Shown here in pieces: positions 25,684 to 35,233 of a stretch of 64,000 nt of DNA. How positions within the stretch are numbered: the first letter of the stretch is position 1; every line of letters begins with the position of its first letter. The stretch spans positions 1 through 64,000 of the forward strand of contig CAZIKB010000001.1 in the NCBI GenBank assembly GCA_964539665.1. Direction: 5' to 3'. A program made the translations under genes and the position numbers. The notes beneath the pieces were generated by a model. It made no database searches. It saw only the letters and a list, made by a program, of their open reading frames with translations, and was not told the DNA's origin. Source of the DNA: CAZIKB01 sp964539665 (GTDB lineage Bacteria > Zhuqueibacterota > Zhuqueibacteria > Oceanimicrobiales > Oceanimicrobiaceae).

Positions 25684-26717
25684 TGTGCATACTTTATTAA
25701 ATTAATTTCAAATGGAGGTTCGACAACACCTTCTTCAGTAATGATCGCTGTAATTAATTCATGCGGTGTTACGTCAAAAGCCGGATTGTAAACCTTTGCA
25801 TCAACCGGTGCAGTTCTTCTGCCAAATCCTTCGGTTATTTCTTTTGGATCCCGTTCTTCAATTGGAATTTCCGAGCCGTCTTTTATATGAAAATCAATTG
25901 TTGAATAGGGAGCAGCAACATAAAAAGGTACCCCATGTTTTTCTGCTGATACAGCTACACTATATGTGCCGATTTTATTTGCCGTGTCGCCATTTCGTGC
26001 AATGCGATCGGCGCCAACGATTACGCAATCTACTTTTTGTTTTTGCATGACAAAAGCCGCAGCGCTGTCGGTAATCAGAGTCACGTCAATGTCTTCGTTT
26101 TTAAGTTCCCAAACATTTAAACGAGCGCCTTGCAGCAAAGGTCGAGTCTCATCTGCAAATACGCTTACTTTTTTACCTTGTTCGTTTGCAGCAAAAACTA
26201 CCCCGATGGCGGTTCCATAGTCTGCTGTTGCCAGTGCGCCGGTGTTGCAGTGAGTTAAAACAGTAAAACCATTCTTTATTAATTTCGCCCCGTTTTTACC
26301 TATTCGGCGACAAATTTTCCGATCTTCCTTCCATATTGTTTTTGCTTCTTTTAACAGACGGGCTTTAATTTCAGCTACAGAATGGGCCTTATACTCATCT
26401 GCCACATTTTTCATCCTGTTTATAGCCCAGGATAAATTCACAGCGGTAGGCCGGGTCGCATTTAAAAAGGCAGCTGTTTGATTAAGCTGATTATAAAATC
26501 CGGCCTTGTTATCGCCATCGAAATTTTGTACACCTAAAACCAGTCCAAAAGCGCCGGCAATACCAATTGCAGGCGCCCCTCTCACTCGTAATAATTTAAT
26601 GGCCTCAGCCAATACTCTGACGTCATCAATATTCAGATAGACCAATTCCAAAGGCAGTTTTGTCTGGTCAATCATACGAACTTTACCATCTGACCACTCT
26701 ATAGTCGTAACAGGCAT
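25680..26717 (-). CDS. mtnA: S-methyl-5-thioribose-1-phosphate isomerase
   Basis: It converts 5-methylthioribose 1-phosphate to 5-methylthioribulose 1-phosphate in methionine salvage. The 345 residues match the family in length. Catalytic Cys157 (LTHCNTGALATADYGTA) and Asp237 (VGADRIARNGD) are both present, with the same 80-residue spacing as in the Bacillus enzyme. RGAPAIGIAGAFG is the substrate phosphate-binding region. An excellent ribosome site (AGGAGG) precedes ATG 26717. No other salvage genes (mtnB, mtnK, mtnP) are in the window, so the rest of the pathway must lie elsewhere. Confidence 0.95.
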   Translation of the reverse strand: MPVTTIEWSDGKVRMIDQTKLPLELVYLNIDDVRVLAEAIKLLRVRGAPAIGIAGAFGLVLGVQNFDGDNKAGFYNQLNQTAAFLNATRPTAVNLSWAINRMKNVADEYKAHSVAEIKARLLKEAKTIWKEDRKICRRIGKNGAKLIKNGFTVLTHCNTGALATADYGTAIGVVFAANEQGKKVSVFADETRPLLQGARLNVWELKNEDIDVTLITDSAAAFVMQKQKVDCVIVGADRIARNGDTANKIGTYSVAVSAEKHGVPFYVAAPYSTIDFHIKDGSEIPIEERDPKEITEGFGRRTAPVDAKVYNPAFDVTPHELITAIITEEGVVEPPFEINLIKYAQ

Positions 26718-26880
26718 AATTTCCTCCTGAAGCCCCCTGCAATTATTTTGATATTTGAAATATATTTAAAGTCCGGAATGGAACTTTGGGTTAGGCTGAC
26801 CACATAATACAAAAACATATACTACCTGACTTCCATTGGTGTCCCCATAGTTGAGTGATCATTTGTTTTTGAAGTAAAGA

Positions 26881-27435
26881 CTATTGAATAGATTTATATA
26901 CTTTTAAGTCTTTGTAGTCTTTTCCAATTAAAACAGTGACCATTAGTTGCAGACTGTCATCTAATTGAGGTTGAACCTGCTTTTCATTTACGCCTAATAC
27001 TTCACCCACTTTTATTGCGTTATAACCGTTAAGAGAAATACGATCAAATACAAAGGTACGGTCCAGGTCAAAGCCTCCCTGATAGTTGCCAACTTTTACC
27101 ACATCAAATTTATTTTCCCTTAAAAATTGGGTGATTTCTTTAGCAAGCCCTTGAACGCCGCAGCCATTCAAAACTTCTACGGTTATTAAGGCGGCTTTGG
27201 GTGGATTTGGCTCAGTACGGGAATTGCTGGACAAGAGACTTTCATTGGGAAAAATAAAATGCTCGGAAACAATTGAACCGATGAGCACGAGGTTTATCAA
27301 ACTCGCGGCCCAAATTCCGGCTGTTAATAGCCGTTCTTTTAGACTTCGATTTTTCGGCGCTTTACGCGTACGCTTTGATTTTGGTTTAGCATTGCGCCAA
27401 TTGTCCTGGCGCATTTTACGCCTTCGTCTTACCAT
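26881..27435 (-). CDS. LytR_C-domain membrane protein
   Basis: A 184-residue bitopic protein. A very basic cytoplasmic tail (residues 1-33, rich in Arg and Lys) leads into one membrane segment (about 38-57) and a periplasmic LytR C-terminal domain (about 82-170, ITVEVLNGCGVQGLAKEITQ). The domain is the one found at the end of LytR-CpsA-Psr proteins, here without the phosphotransferase part. Stand-alone versions are common in FCB-group genomes with unknown role, possibly in cell-wall polymer handling. AAGGAG lies just upstream of ATG 27435. Confidence 0.82.
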   Translation of the reverse strand: MVRRRRKMRQDNWRNAKPKSKRTRKAPKNRSLKERLLTAGIWAASLINLVLIGSIVSEHFIFPNESLLSSNSRTEPNPPKAALITVEVLNGCGVQGLAKEITQFLRENKFDVVKVGNYQGGFDLDRTFVFDRISLNGYNAIKVGEVLGVNEKQVQPQLDDSLQLMVTVLIGKDYKDLKVYKSIQ

Positions 27436-27525
27436 CCTTCTCCTTAAAAAAATGACCGAGTTAAAAAGGAGACCCGGTCACTGGTATAGCGAATTAAAGT
27501 ATTCACTCAAAATTTGAGTGGGTAT

Positions 27526-27567
27526 GAAGCTTTACTAAACTTTGAAAGTGTAGTAAGCTGAGTTCCC
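27526..27567. repeat. Dispersed palindromic repeat, copy 1
   Basis: The sequence AGCTTTACTAAACTTT, one base, then an imperfect inverted copy (AAAGTGTAGTAAGCT) and the tail GAGTTCCCA form a hairpin-capable palindrome. It starts four bases after the stop of the minus-strand gene 27571-28071, so it would lie in its 3' end. A shorter palindrome (CACTCAAA/TTTGAGTG, 27504-27520) follows it. Related copies occur at 38441 and 50101. Confidence 0.8.
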
Positions 27568-27570
27568 ATT

Positions 27571-28071
27571 TTATCTTTTTCCTTCTTCTCTATTCATCCA
27601 CACATTACTACGATTCAAGCGATTATACCGATTATAATATGAATTCGGAGATTGCTCGAATTCAAATTGCATTTTGAAATTGTCAGAAGGTTTAAATTCT
27701 AAACCAGCGCGTGATATAAAAAGCCTGTTATTATTCAGATTTTGCTGGCCTAAACTACCAAATGGTTGATGTTGATAACCTATTTGCAGATAAACTGACA
27801 GGGGATTGGAGAATTGATATTGCATGGTATTTAAATAAAGGCCCTGATTAATACTTTGCCCACCAAAAGACATAAAAGACAGCGAATAACTTTGGCTCAT
27901 GGAGAATTTTGTCGGATCAAGCCCGATCGAGCTGAAAATGCTGTGAATTTTTGTTGGCTGGGTTAAAGCTTGTGCCATATTGACTTTTGTATCCTGTTTT
28001 AATTGCGCGAATGCAAAAGCAGGTATAAACAAAGCAATTAGAAAGACGCTGGTTGGTTTTAATCTGGTCAT
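27571..28071 (-). CDS. Small predicted outer-membrane/periplasmic protein
   Basis: A 166-residue protein with a clear signal peptide (cleavage likely after FAFAQ). The mature part has alternating strand patterns (MSQSYSLSFMSFGGQSINQ; YLNTMQYQFSNPLSVYLQIG; RLFISRAGLEFKPSDNFKMQFEFEQ) typical of half-size barrel proteins, and an Asn/Tyr/Arg-rich C-terminus. Closely similar proteins exist, as I recall, in Calditrichota/KSB1-like genomes, without known function. GAGGT lies 6 bases before ATG. A repeat copy directly follows its stop codon. Confidence 0.7.
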   Translation of the reverse strand: MTRLKPTSVFLIALFIPAFAFAQLKQDTKVNMAQALTQPTKIHSIFSSIGLDPTKFSMSQSYSLSFMSFGGQSINQGLYLNTMQYQFSNPLSVYLQIGYQHQPFGSLGQQNLNNNRLFISRAGLEFKPSDNFKMQFEFEQSPNSYYNRYNRLNRSNVWMNREEGKR

Positions 28072-28273
28072 TTTTTACCTCGGCAACTACAAAGTGATTT
28101 AATATCTGTTACCCATCAATTGAGATATTTGTTCCTCGATTACCTTATTTAATAATTTTATTACTTAAAATCAACAAAATTTTTCACACTAATAGAAATT
28201 TAGTATTGCCAGTAAAATCATTAATCTGCGGTTGCACAATTCTTTTAGCAGATTGTTTGCTGAATCAGCAAAA

Positions 28274-29755
28274 TTATAACACCCCTTCCCCAAAAGTCAG
28301 TACAATATCAATTCTTCTATTTTGAGCTTTTCCTGCGGTTGTTTCATTACTGGCAATCGGTTTATTTTCTCCATAACCTAAAGCAGTGATACGACTTTCA
28401 TCCATACCCATATTTGCTAATAGATATTGTTTAACGGCCATGGCTCGTTCATACGAAAGATTTTCATTGAATCTATCGTCACCTACAGCATCAGTATGTC
28501 CCTCAATAGTAATAGATGAGTTTGGAAATTTGCGAATAGCGCGTTGTACTGTGGTTAATAAACTAAAAAATTCTGGCTCAATTGTGGCTTTACCAGACGG
28601 AAAAGTAAGACCAATCAAGCGAAAAATTATATCGTTTGCTTTACGCAATACAATGGCTTCATTCTGGGCAAACATCGTTTCTAAAGATTTAATTTTATCT
28701 TCATGTTGTCTTTTCATTTCTAATTTATACTGATTTTCCTGAAGCTCCGCCTGTAGGCCCTGCTCTTTTTCCTTATATTTTTGCAGGTCAGCACTTAGTT
28801 GTTGAATTTCTTTATCTTTTTCGTTGTTATAAGCTATCAGTTCTTTTTTTTCTTTTTGAAGACTTTGTGCGATTTTATTTATTCTTTTTAATGGTTTATC
28901 CAGACCTTCATCGAAATTGGGATTAAATCCCAGCTCTCTCGCAATGTCTTCAATCAGTATTTCCCGGTCCAGTACAAAATTTTCCCACTCATGTTGATTC
29001 TTTTTAAGCCTCTTGATTTGTCTGGTTAGAAAAATTGCATGTTTAGCTTCAATTTCTGCTGCCTCGGCTTTACTTTTTGCGCCAGTTACTGAACGTCGAT
29101 TGCTGTTTAATATAGCTTCTGCTTCATTTAATAACTTTTGTGCATTAGCGAAAGTAATGGGAGTAAATTTATGAGCTTCTTCCTTTCTTGCCTCACTTAT
29201 TAAATTTTGCACATTTCCGACAATACTCTCTTTAATTGCAATCAATTCAGCATTCCGATATAATTTGTCAATTTCGGGCACGCTCTTTTTTGCATTTTTC
29301 ACATCGCCTCTTTCCAATTTTTTCGCAGCATCATTAAATTCTTTTTCGGCTTTTTCAAATGATATTCTGGCAAATTCAGGCGCATTTGTTTTTAACGCAT
29401 CTTCCCGGGCTTTTAAAGTGGTGTTAAATGTTACTTTTCCCACTTTTGTAACTTCCAGGCATTGTTCTAATCCTTTGCGTACTTCAGTCAATTTTTTTTT
29501 GATATTTTTTAAAGCTTTGCCTTCCTGGAAATCATTCTGCGCTTCCTCGAATTTATTGATAGCGTTTTTATATTTAGTCGGGGAAAGAATACTCGCCTGC
29601 TCTGATTGAGCCCGAATAAGAATTTTATTCGTTCGAGCAAATAAGGTTTCCCCGAGTTCATCCATATTTTGGGCAGATATGTTTGAACCAGTTAAAATGA
29701 CGAAAAAAAATAGCGCCGGAATTGATATGCCTGGTATTTCAATTTTTCTTTGCAT
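28274..29755 (-). CDS. OmpA-family protein with long coiled-coil (DUF4398-like) N-terminus
   Basis: A 493-residue exported protein with a signal peptide of about 29 residues. Residues 35-380 are mostly Lys/Glu-rich helix: DUF4398-like repeats that recur every 45 residues or so (KFEEAQNDFQEGKALKNIKK; SFEKAEKEFNDAAKKLERGD; TFANAQKLLNEAEAILNSN), then coiled coil. Residues 385-490 form an OmpA/MotB domain binding peptidoglycan (ITIEGHTDAVGDDRFNENLS, with Asp and Arg of NRRIDIVL). No membrane barrel is visible, so it probably spans the periplasm, tied to the wall. GAGGTGG precedes ATG. It has a strong promoter of its own. Confidence 0.9.
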   Translation of the reverse strand: MQRKIEIPGISIPALFFFVILTGSNISAQNMDELGETLFARTNKILIRAQSEQASILSPTKYKNAINKFEEAQNDFQEGKALKNIKKKLTEVRKGLEQCLEVTKVGKVTFNTTLKAREDALKTNAPEFARISFEKAEKEFNDAAKKLERGDVKNAKKSVPEIDKLYRNAELIAIKESIVGNVQNLISEARKEEAHKFTPITFANAQKLLNEAEAILNSNRRSVTGAKSKAEAAEIEAKHAIFLTRQIKRLKKNQHEWENFVLDREILIEDIARELGFNPNFDEGLDKPLKRINKIAQSLQKEKKELIAYNNEKDKEIQQLSADLQKYKEKEQGLQAELQENQYKLEMKRQHEDKIKSLETMFAQNEAIVLRKANDIIFRLIGLTFPSGKATIEPEFFSLLTTVQRAIRKFPNSSITIEGHTDAVGDDRFNENLSYERAMAVKQYLLANMGMDESRITALGYGENKPIASNETTAGKAQNRRIDIVLTFGEGVL

Positions 29756-29818
29756 TGTCCACCTCTATCTTTCTGTAATATTTCATGCTACTTATTTTTT
29801 AATCCCTACCTGAAAAAG

Positions 29819-29847
29819 ATTTTAACTAATTTTTAAGGATTTGTCAA
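29819..29847 (-). promoter_or_regulatory. Strong sigma-70 promoter of the OmpA-family gene
   Basis: Minus strand TTGACA (29847-29842), 17 bases, then TAAAAT (29824-29819): a perfect -35 and a five-of-six -10. The expected start near 29812 gives a leader of about 57 bases before ATG 29755. Confidence 0.78.
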
Positions 29848-30231
29848 GAAAAATTTACCTGTTTGCTCGAAATTAGTAATATTTGAACCTTGAGATAATT
29901 AAAATATGAAGATCCTTCAAAAAAAATATTACCCTTCATCAATTAATAAGATTTATCGACTTGTATTATTTTTCCTTTAAAATTTATATTATCAGTTAGT
30001 TAACAAGTGAGGCATCTTCAATATTTCTATTTAACGGAACCTATATAAATTTAAACTGTGAAATAATAAAGTATTGTTTAAAAAAGCTCGATTACTAATA
30101 TTATTTATAATTATTACGAATTATTATTGATACGAGAAAAGTTCAATTAAAATATGAATTATTCTTGACTTTGACAACTATTTAAATTAATTTAAAAGTT
30201 CCGATTACGTATATAATGAGGTGAAAGTATC
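29848..30231. other. Very AT-rich intergenic region between divergent genes
   Basis: No coding frame is visible. It separates the minus-strand OmpA promoter from the plus-strand uppS gene. Overlapping TTGACT and TTGACA (30165-30176) and a TATAAT (30212-30217) occur upstream of uppS, but none of the pairs has standard spacing, so the uppS promoter is not assigned. Confidence 0.5.
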
Positions 30232-31011
30232 TTGGACATAGGAGCATTAAAGCAACGCATTCTTGAACAAAAAAATATCCCGACCCATATTGCCATCATT
30301 ATGGATGGCAATGGCAGATGGGCCCGGAAACAGCAGCTTTCGAGAGTTGCGGGTCACCGCGAAGGTATCAATTCAGTGCGCGAAATAGTCAAAGCCAGTG
30401 GCGAATTGAACATCAGGTATTTAACACTATATACTTTTTCTACTGAAAACTGGAATCGACCGCGCAGGGAGGTTGCTGCTCTTATGCGTCTTCTTTTAAA
30501 GACCATCCGATCTGAGGTGAAGGAGCTGAATAAAAATAATGTGCGGCTTATGACTATCGGCAGACTTCAGGATTTGCCTGCACCAGCTCGTTTTGGAATG
30601 CAGGATGCTATAAAAACGTTGAAAAATAATACGGGCTTAACTTTGAATTTAGCGCTGAGTTATAGCAGTCGCCAGGAAATTTCAAACGCGATAAAATCTA
30701 TTGCCCATAAAGTTGAAGCAGGCATACTCAAGCCAGACGAAATAGATGATGATATTGTTTCGCAACATCTATACACAGCCTCAATTCCCGATCCCGACCT
30801 GCTTATTCGAACGAGCGGTGAATTAAGAGTGAGTAATTTCTTGCTCTGGCAACTTGCTTACACCGAGATATATGTAACTGAAGTATTGTGGCCGGATTTT
30901 CGCCGTCTGGAATTTTTTAACGCCATTGATGCTTATCAAAAGAGGGAACGACGATTCGGTCTTGTTAGCGACCAATTAGATGAAGGTCAAATTATTTTAG
31001 AGTCTGCATAA
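30232..31011 (+). CDS. uppS: Undecaprenyl diphosphate synthase (isoprenyl transferase)
   Basis: A cis-prenyltransferase that makes the C55 lipid carrier for peptidoglycan and O-antigen. The 259 residues hold all signatures: HIAIIMDGNGRWARKQ with the catalytic Asp, the YTFSTENWNRP segment, and the C-terminal DLLIRTSGELRVSNFLLWQ with WPDF. The start is TTG at 30232, supported by GAGGTGA 8 bases upstream. It opens an envelope gene block and is followed by tamB after 4 bases; cdsA, which usually follows uppS, is absent. Confidence 0.95.
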   Translation: MDIGALKQRILEQKNIPTHIAIIMDGNGRWARKQQLSRVAGHREGINSVREIVKASGELNIRYLTLYTFSTENWNRPRREVAALMRLLLKTIRSEVKELNKNNVRLMTIGRLQDLPAPARFGMQDAIKTLKNNTGLTLNLALSYSSRQEISNAIKSIAHKVEAGILKPDEIDDDIVSQHLYTASIPDPDLLIRTSGELRVSNFLLWQLAYTEIYVTEVLWPDFRRLEFFNAIDAYQKRERRFGLVSDQLDEGQIILESA

Positions 31012-31015
31012 AAAA

Positions 31016-34000
31016 ATGCTGCGTAAGGTTCTTGTTACAACCACCCTATCAATTTTGTTTATTGTAATAATTTTATTTAATGGGTGGAACATATTTAAAA
31101 TAAATGCAGGAATTAAGAGTTTCTTAATTTCTGAATTGAAGTCTACTTTTGGTGAAGCATGCAGTGTTGACCATTTAAGTTTTGGATTAGGTACAGTTAA
31201 TCTGGCCGGCGTAAAGCTCGCCTTTCAAAATTCTCCGTATGAAGTTTGGGTTAAAGAATTACGTTTAGGATATAGTCTGCAGAGTATATTAAAAGGAAAG
31301 GGAGAATTAGACAAAACTGCTGAAGAGATAACACTCTTTAAGCCCCGTTTCACTTTAATCTACAATCCCGATAAAGATCAAGCCTCTGATGTTAATCTTT
31401 CTCTGCAAATTTCAAAAGAAACTGAAAAACTATACAGGTCTATAATCAAAGAATACGATTTTATTAAAAAGATCACAATTTCTGAAGGAGAAATTGTGAT
31501 CCTAAATTCAAATTCAGCATCGCGTACCCGCGTTGCCAAACGAATTAATGGCTGGGCATATACAGATAATAAAAATCGAGCCTGGTTAAGATTAGCGGGT
31601 CATATTTTTGAATCTGAAGAATATAATATGGTTTTATATGGACAGCTTGATTTGAGTCGAGGCGGAATAGACTTTGTCAATGTTGATCTTCATGATTATA
31701 AAATTGGCAATGAAATACCTTTTTTGATTCCGGACTATTTCGACGTATTAAACGGATTAGTCAACGGACATTTAATCATAACTGAAAGACACCTGCCAAC
31801 GCGGGGATTCAATATTGATGGCTCAATTAATTTAAAAGATGGCCAGTTAAAACTGAAATCGGAAAACCTGTTTATTGATGAAATTAATACAGAAGCTGAT
31901 ATTAAAAACTGGAATCTGGAAATAAAAAAAGCTTCTTTGACCGTGAACGGCTCACCGACAACTTTGGAAGGAAAGATAAATAATATTTTAGAACCAGAAT
32001 TTGAATTGCGTTTAACTTCCAAAGAACTCAATGTTGAAGATTTTCTGACTCCGTTTCTTCCTGAAAAGTCGCTGCAATTCAGAGGAACAACTGGTATAGA
32101 AGTACTAATCTCTGATTCACAAAAATCTCCCGTGATTACGGGAAAACTTACGTCGGATAGTCTGTTTTTCTTTAATAAGAAAATAGATGATATTACAGTC
32201 GATTTAGATTTCGCCAATTTGTCTCTGAACTTTAAAAGTATCTCAGGGAAAATAGACAGTGCAACAATTTCAGGAAAAGGAGACATCGATTTTGCATCTC
32301 AGGAAAAGCTGCTTGATTTAAAATTTAATATCCTGGGAGAATTTAACCAGCTACTACCAGCTTGGAACATAAATTCCGAAAATCATTGTTTTGGAGAATC
32401 TGAAATTATCATTTTAGGCGCGTTAAAAGATCCTGTTGGAAGAGGGAAATTTAATCTTCTCTTCAACAATGATTTAGATGAATCGCTCACATTAAACGGA
32501 TCATTTAATTATAGCCAACAACAACTAACCTTAAACGCTGCTTCAAATGATGATGAATGCCATTTAACGGCAACGGTCAGCAATTTATTTACAAAGCCTC
32601 AATTTAATTTACAAGCGATCAAATTTGAAAAACTTTTTCCTTTCATTAGTAATTCCAGGTTAGAATTCGCACGCAAACGCTACAATCTCAATTTGTTCGC
32701 AGATAATAATGACGATAATCTATATTTTGTTATTGACGGATACCGACGCGATAATTACGAAAAAGTATTCCAAATTGCAACCGACACTACTGCAAGCAAT
32801 GATACAAACAAAATTAATGGCAGCATTTTTCTCTTCCCGAATTCCAGTGAGACTATTAATGGAGAATTTGCGATTGACTTAACAGACGCAGAAATCCAAC
32901 TGACCAGACTCTATCTGAGTGACTGGTTAGACGGAACTCTGACCATATCAAAAGATAACTACGCACCTGAAAATGGCAGATTGTCTATATCCGGGGTAAA
33001 GTTATCTTTACTCTTTTCCCTGTTAGGTGAAGATGTAGCCAATTTTGATGGAGATTTATATGGTCAATTAAATATTCAACCATCTTCAGAAAAAGCACTT
33101 TACAGCGGCAATCTATGGTTACTGGACGGCTTTTTTAGAGACATTGGACCTTTTAAAAGTGAAATGAATTTTATTGCAGATTCGTCCACAGTTCAAATAA
33201 AAAAGCTTTCTTTAGAAAAACCTGAGTCCACCAATATCATAGCTGAAGGACTTTATAATTTTGATACCAGGGAAATCAATGCGACGATTGCAGGCACAGA
33301 TATCGATGTAAACCAAGTAGTAAAAATAATAACTGGTGCAGAAGGATATGCACAGGGCAATTCAATAGTGCAAGTTTCAATTAATGGTCGATTGCCCAAA
33401 GTTTCTATATATGGCGATGTTAAATTTCATAATGCCAGGATACTCATGTTTGAATTTGATGAAGGCTCATGGGACTTTGGCAATATTAACAATCAAAATG
33501 GCTCTTATATTTCTAAAGATGAAATATATATCGGACATGTAAACTTTAACAGATTTGACGAGTTTTCTCTTGACGGCACAGTTCATCTGCCTCTGAAAAG
33601 TAAATATCCGTTGAATGTTCAATTGTCAGGTGATGGCAATTTCCTGGTTTTACTCTCAGACATACAAGACTTTTTTGAAGCCACGGAAAGTAATGGACAC
33701 TTGGATCTACACCTGACTGGAATATATAAAAAGCCTGTTTTTACCGGAAGCAAATTTACTTGTGAGAATGGGATTTTGCAAACAAGTTCTGTTGTTAAAC
33801 ATGTGAAAAATCTTCAGACTGAAATTGAAGTTTTGCCAGAAGACTATTTTTTGAAAATCATAAACCTCACAGGCACTATTCAGGATAAACCAATTGCAAT
33901 TTCGAATACAAATATTCTCGGCGGATTAAATCACGGTTTGTATGAACCATTAAGAATTGCTGGCGATGACCTGAATTTAGGCGCGTTGTTTTTAAACACT

Positions 34001-35128
34001 TCGTCTAAAGGCATTCCCTTAAATATTCCAGGTTTGATGGAAAACGGCGAGCTTGGCTGGTTTGCATTTACCGGGCGCTCTCCTGATGAAGAATTTTTCA
34101 TTGCCGGCCCTTGGTCACGGCCATATATTCGCGGAGAAGTGCGCCTTCGAAATACAAATATAATGTTCCCGTTTGATGAAAAAGCCGGTGAAGGCAATCC
34201 AATAGTAATGAATATTTTAAACAATATAAATTGGGACGTGCACGCGATTTCGGTAAAAGACTCCAGGTATGTAAGGCAGTTTACAACAGGTGTTTACGTC
34301 AATATGGATATTGACAAAGATAACAGTGAATTATTTTTTACCGGCATACTGAAGGATTCTACCTTTCAAATTGGTGGAAAAGTGGAATCGACTCGCGGTG
34401 AGTTTGAATATGTTGATCTAAACTTTCGCGTAGAAAAATTTGGAGCGGAATTTAATCAAACTTCACTCTATCCAATAGTTTACGGCAAAGCCTGGACTGT
34501 GATACGAGATTCGTCAAATACTCCAAGTGATGTATATTTAACACTATATACAGTTGATGATGTAACTCAGGAAGAAGTTAAAAAAGGTCGTTGGGACCGC
34601 CTCAATATAAAGCTATCTTCTGAATTTCCCGGATATGAAGAAACTCAGGGTCAGATAATGGCAGTCCTTGGCTATTCTTCTGAAACAGTAGAGGAAAAGG
34701 CTACCAAAGCTGTTGGGGATCGAACAGATAAATTAATTTTCAGGCCTCTCATTAGACCGATCGAACGTGAATTAGAACGAAAACTGGGTTTGGATGTAGT
34801 ACGGTTCAGCTATGCTATTACACGAAATTTTCTTGATGCAAATTTTAATAATGAAGAATTAAGTTCTTCTTTAGCGCTTTTGAGAAGCAGTCGCTTAACA
34901 TTGGGTAAATATTTAACAGATGATATCTATTTTCTTTACACAGGTGAATTAAAAGCAGGTACAGATTATCAATTCCAGAATAAAGGGTTTGGGCTTCAAC
35001 ATATTTTTGGTCTGGAATATCGATTAAATTCAAGCTGGCTTTTTCAAATGGAGTATGATTATAACACTTTATTTGACCAAAGTAAAGATGACAAAAAAAT
35101 TTGGTTAAGGCACTCGTTCCCGTTTTAG
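31016..35128 (+). CDS. TamB-family envelope translocation/lipid-transport protein (DUF490)
   Basis: A 1370-residue protein with one N-terminal membrane anchor (about 8-28) followed by repetitive beta-strand sequence characteristic of AsmA/TamB-like proteins, which build a long grooved beta-taco between the membranes. The C-terminal ~350 residues form the DUF490/TamB domain (TTGVYVNMDIDKDNSELFFT; GEFEYVDLNFRVEKFGAEF; ELERKLGLDVVRFSYAITRN; WLFQMEYDYN). Members assist outer-membrane protein assembly or phospholipid transport. Placement directly before bamA supports an envelope role. The frame is intact over its full length. Positions 31471-31501 contain a perfect inverted repeat inside the coding sequence. 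Confidence 0.88.
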   Translation: MLRKVLVTTTLSILFIVIILFNGWNIFKINAGIKSFLISELKSTFGEACSVDHLSFGLGTVNLAGVKLAFQNSPYEVWVKELRLGYSLQSILKGKGELDKTAEEITLFKPRFTLIYNPDKDQASDVNLSLQISKETEKLYRSIIKEYDFIKKITISEGEIVILNSNSASRTRVAKRINGWAYTDNKNRAWLRLAGHIFESEEYNMVLYGQLDLSRGGIDFVNVDLHDYKIGNEIPFLIPDYFDVLNGLVNGHLIITERHLPTRGFNIDGSINLKDGQLKLKSENLFIDEINTEADIKNWNLEIKKASLTVNGSPTTLEGKINNILEPEFELRLTSKELNVEDFLTPFLPEKSLQFRGTTGIEVLISDSQKSPVITGKLTSDSLFFFNKKIDDITVDLDFANLSLNFKSISGKIDSATISGKGDIDFASQEKLLDLKFNILGEFNQLLPAWNINSENHCFGESEIIILGALKDPVGRGKFNLLFNNDLDESLTLNGSFNYSQQQLTLNAASNDDECHLTATVSNLFTKPQFNLQAIKFEKLFPFISNSRLEFARKRYNLNLFADNNDDNLYFVIDGYRRDNYEKVFQIATDTTASNDTNKINGSIFLFPNSSETINGEFAIDLTDAEIQLTRLYLSDWLDGTLTISKDNYAPENGRLSISGVKLSLLFSLLGEDVANFDGDLYGQLNIQPSSEKALYSGNLWLLDGFFRDIGPFKSEMNFIADSSTVQIKKLSLEKPESTNIIAEGLYNFDTREINATIAGTDIDVNQVVKIITGAEGYAQGNSIVQVSINGRLPKVSIYGDVKFHNARILMFEFDEGSWDFGNINNQNGSYISKDEIYIGHVNFNRFDEFSLDGTVHLPLKSKYPLNVQLSGDGNFLVLLSDIQDFFEATESNGHLDLHLTGIYKKPVFTGSKFTCENGILQTSSVVKHVKNLQTEIEVLPEDYFLKIINLTGTIQDKPIAISNTNILGGLNHGLYEPLRIAGDDLNLGALFLNTSSKGIPLNIPGLMENGELGWFAFTGRSPDEEFFIAGPWSRPYIRGEVRLRNTNIMFPFDEKAGEGNPIVMNILNNINWDVHAISVKDSRYVRQFTTGVYVNMDIDKDNSELFFTGILKDSTFQIGGKVESTRGEFEYVDLNFRVEKFGAEFNQTSLYPIVYGKAWTVIRDSSNTPSDVYLTLYTVDDVTQEEVKKGRWDRLNIKLSSEFPGYEETQGQIMAVLGYSSETVEEKATKAVGDRTDKLIFRPLIRPIERELERKLGLDVVRFSYAITRNFLDANFNNEELSSSLALLRSSRLTLGKYLTDDIYFLYTGELKAGTDYQFQNKGFGLQHIFGLEYRLNSSWLFQMEYDYNTLFDQSKDDKKIWLRHSFPF

Positions 35129-35233
35129 TCTAAAATAAATTGAACTTTTTTTGTAATTATTGGTAAGAAGTTTTGTTAATTACGAGTGTTGCCTTTATGA
35201 CTTGGTTCATTTAACATGTTCAGGAGTTGTTGG

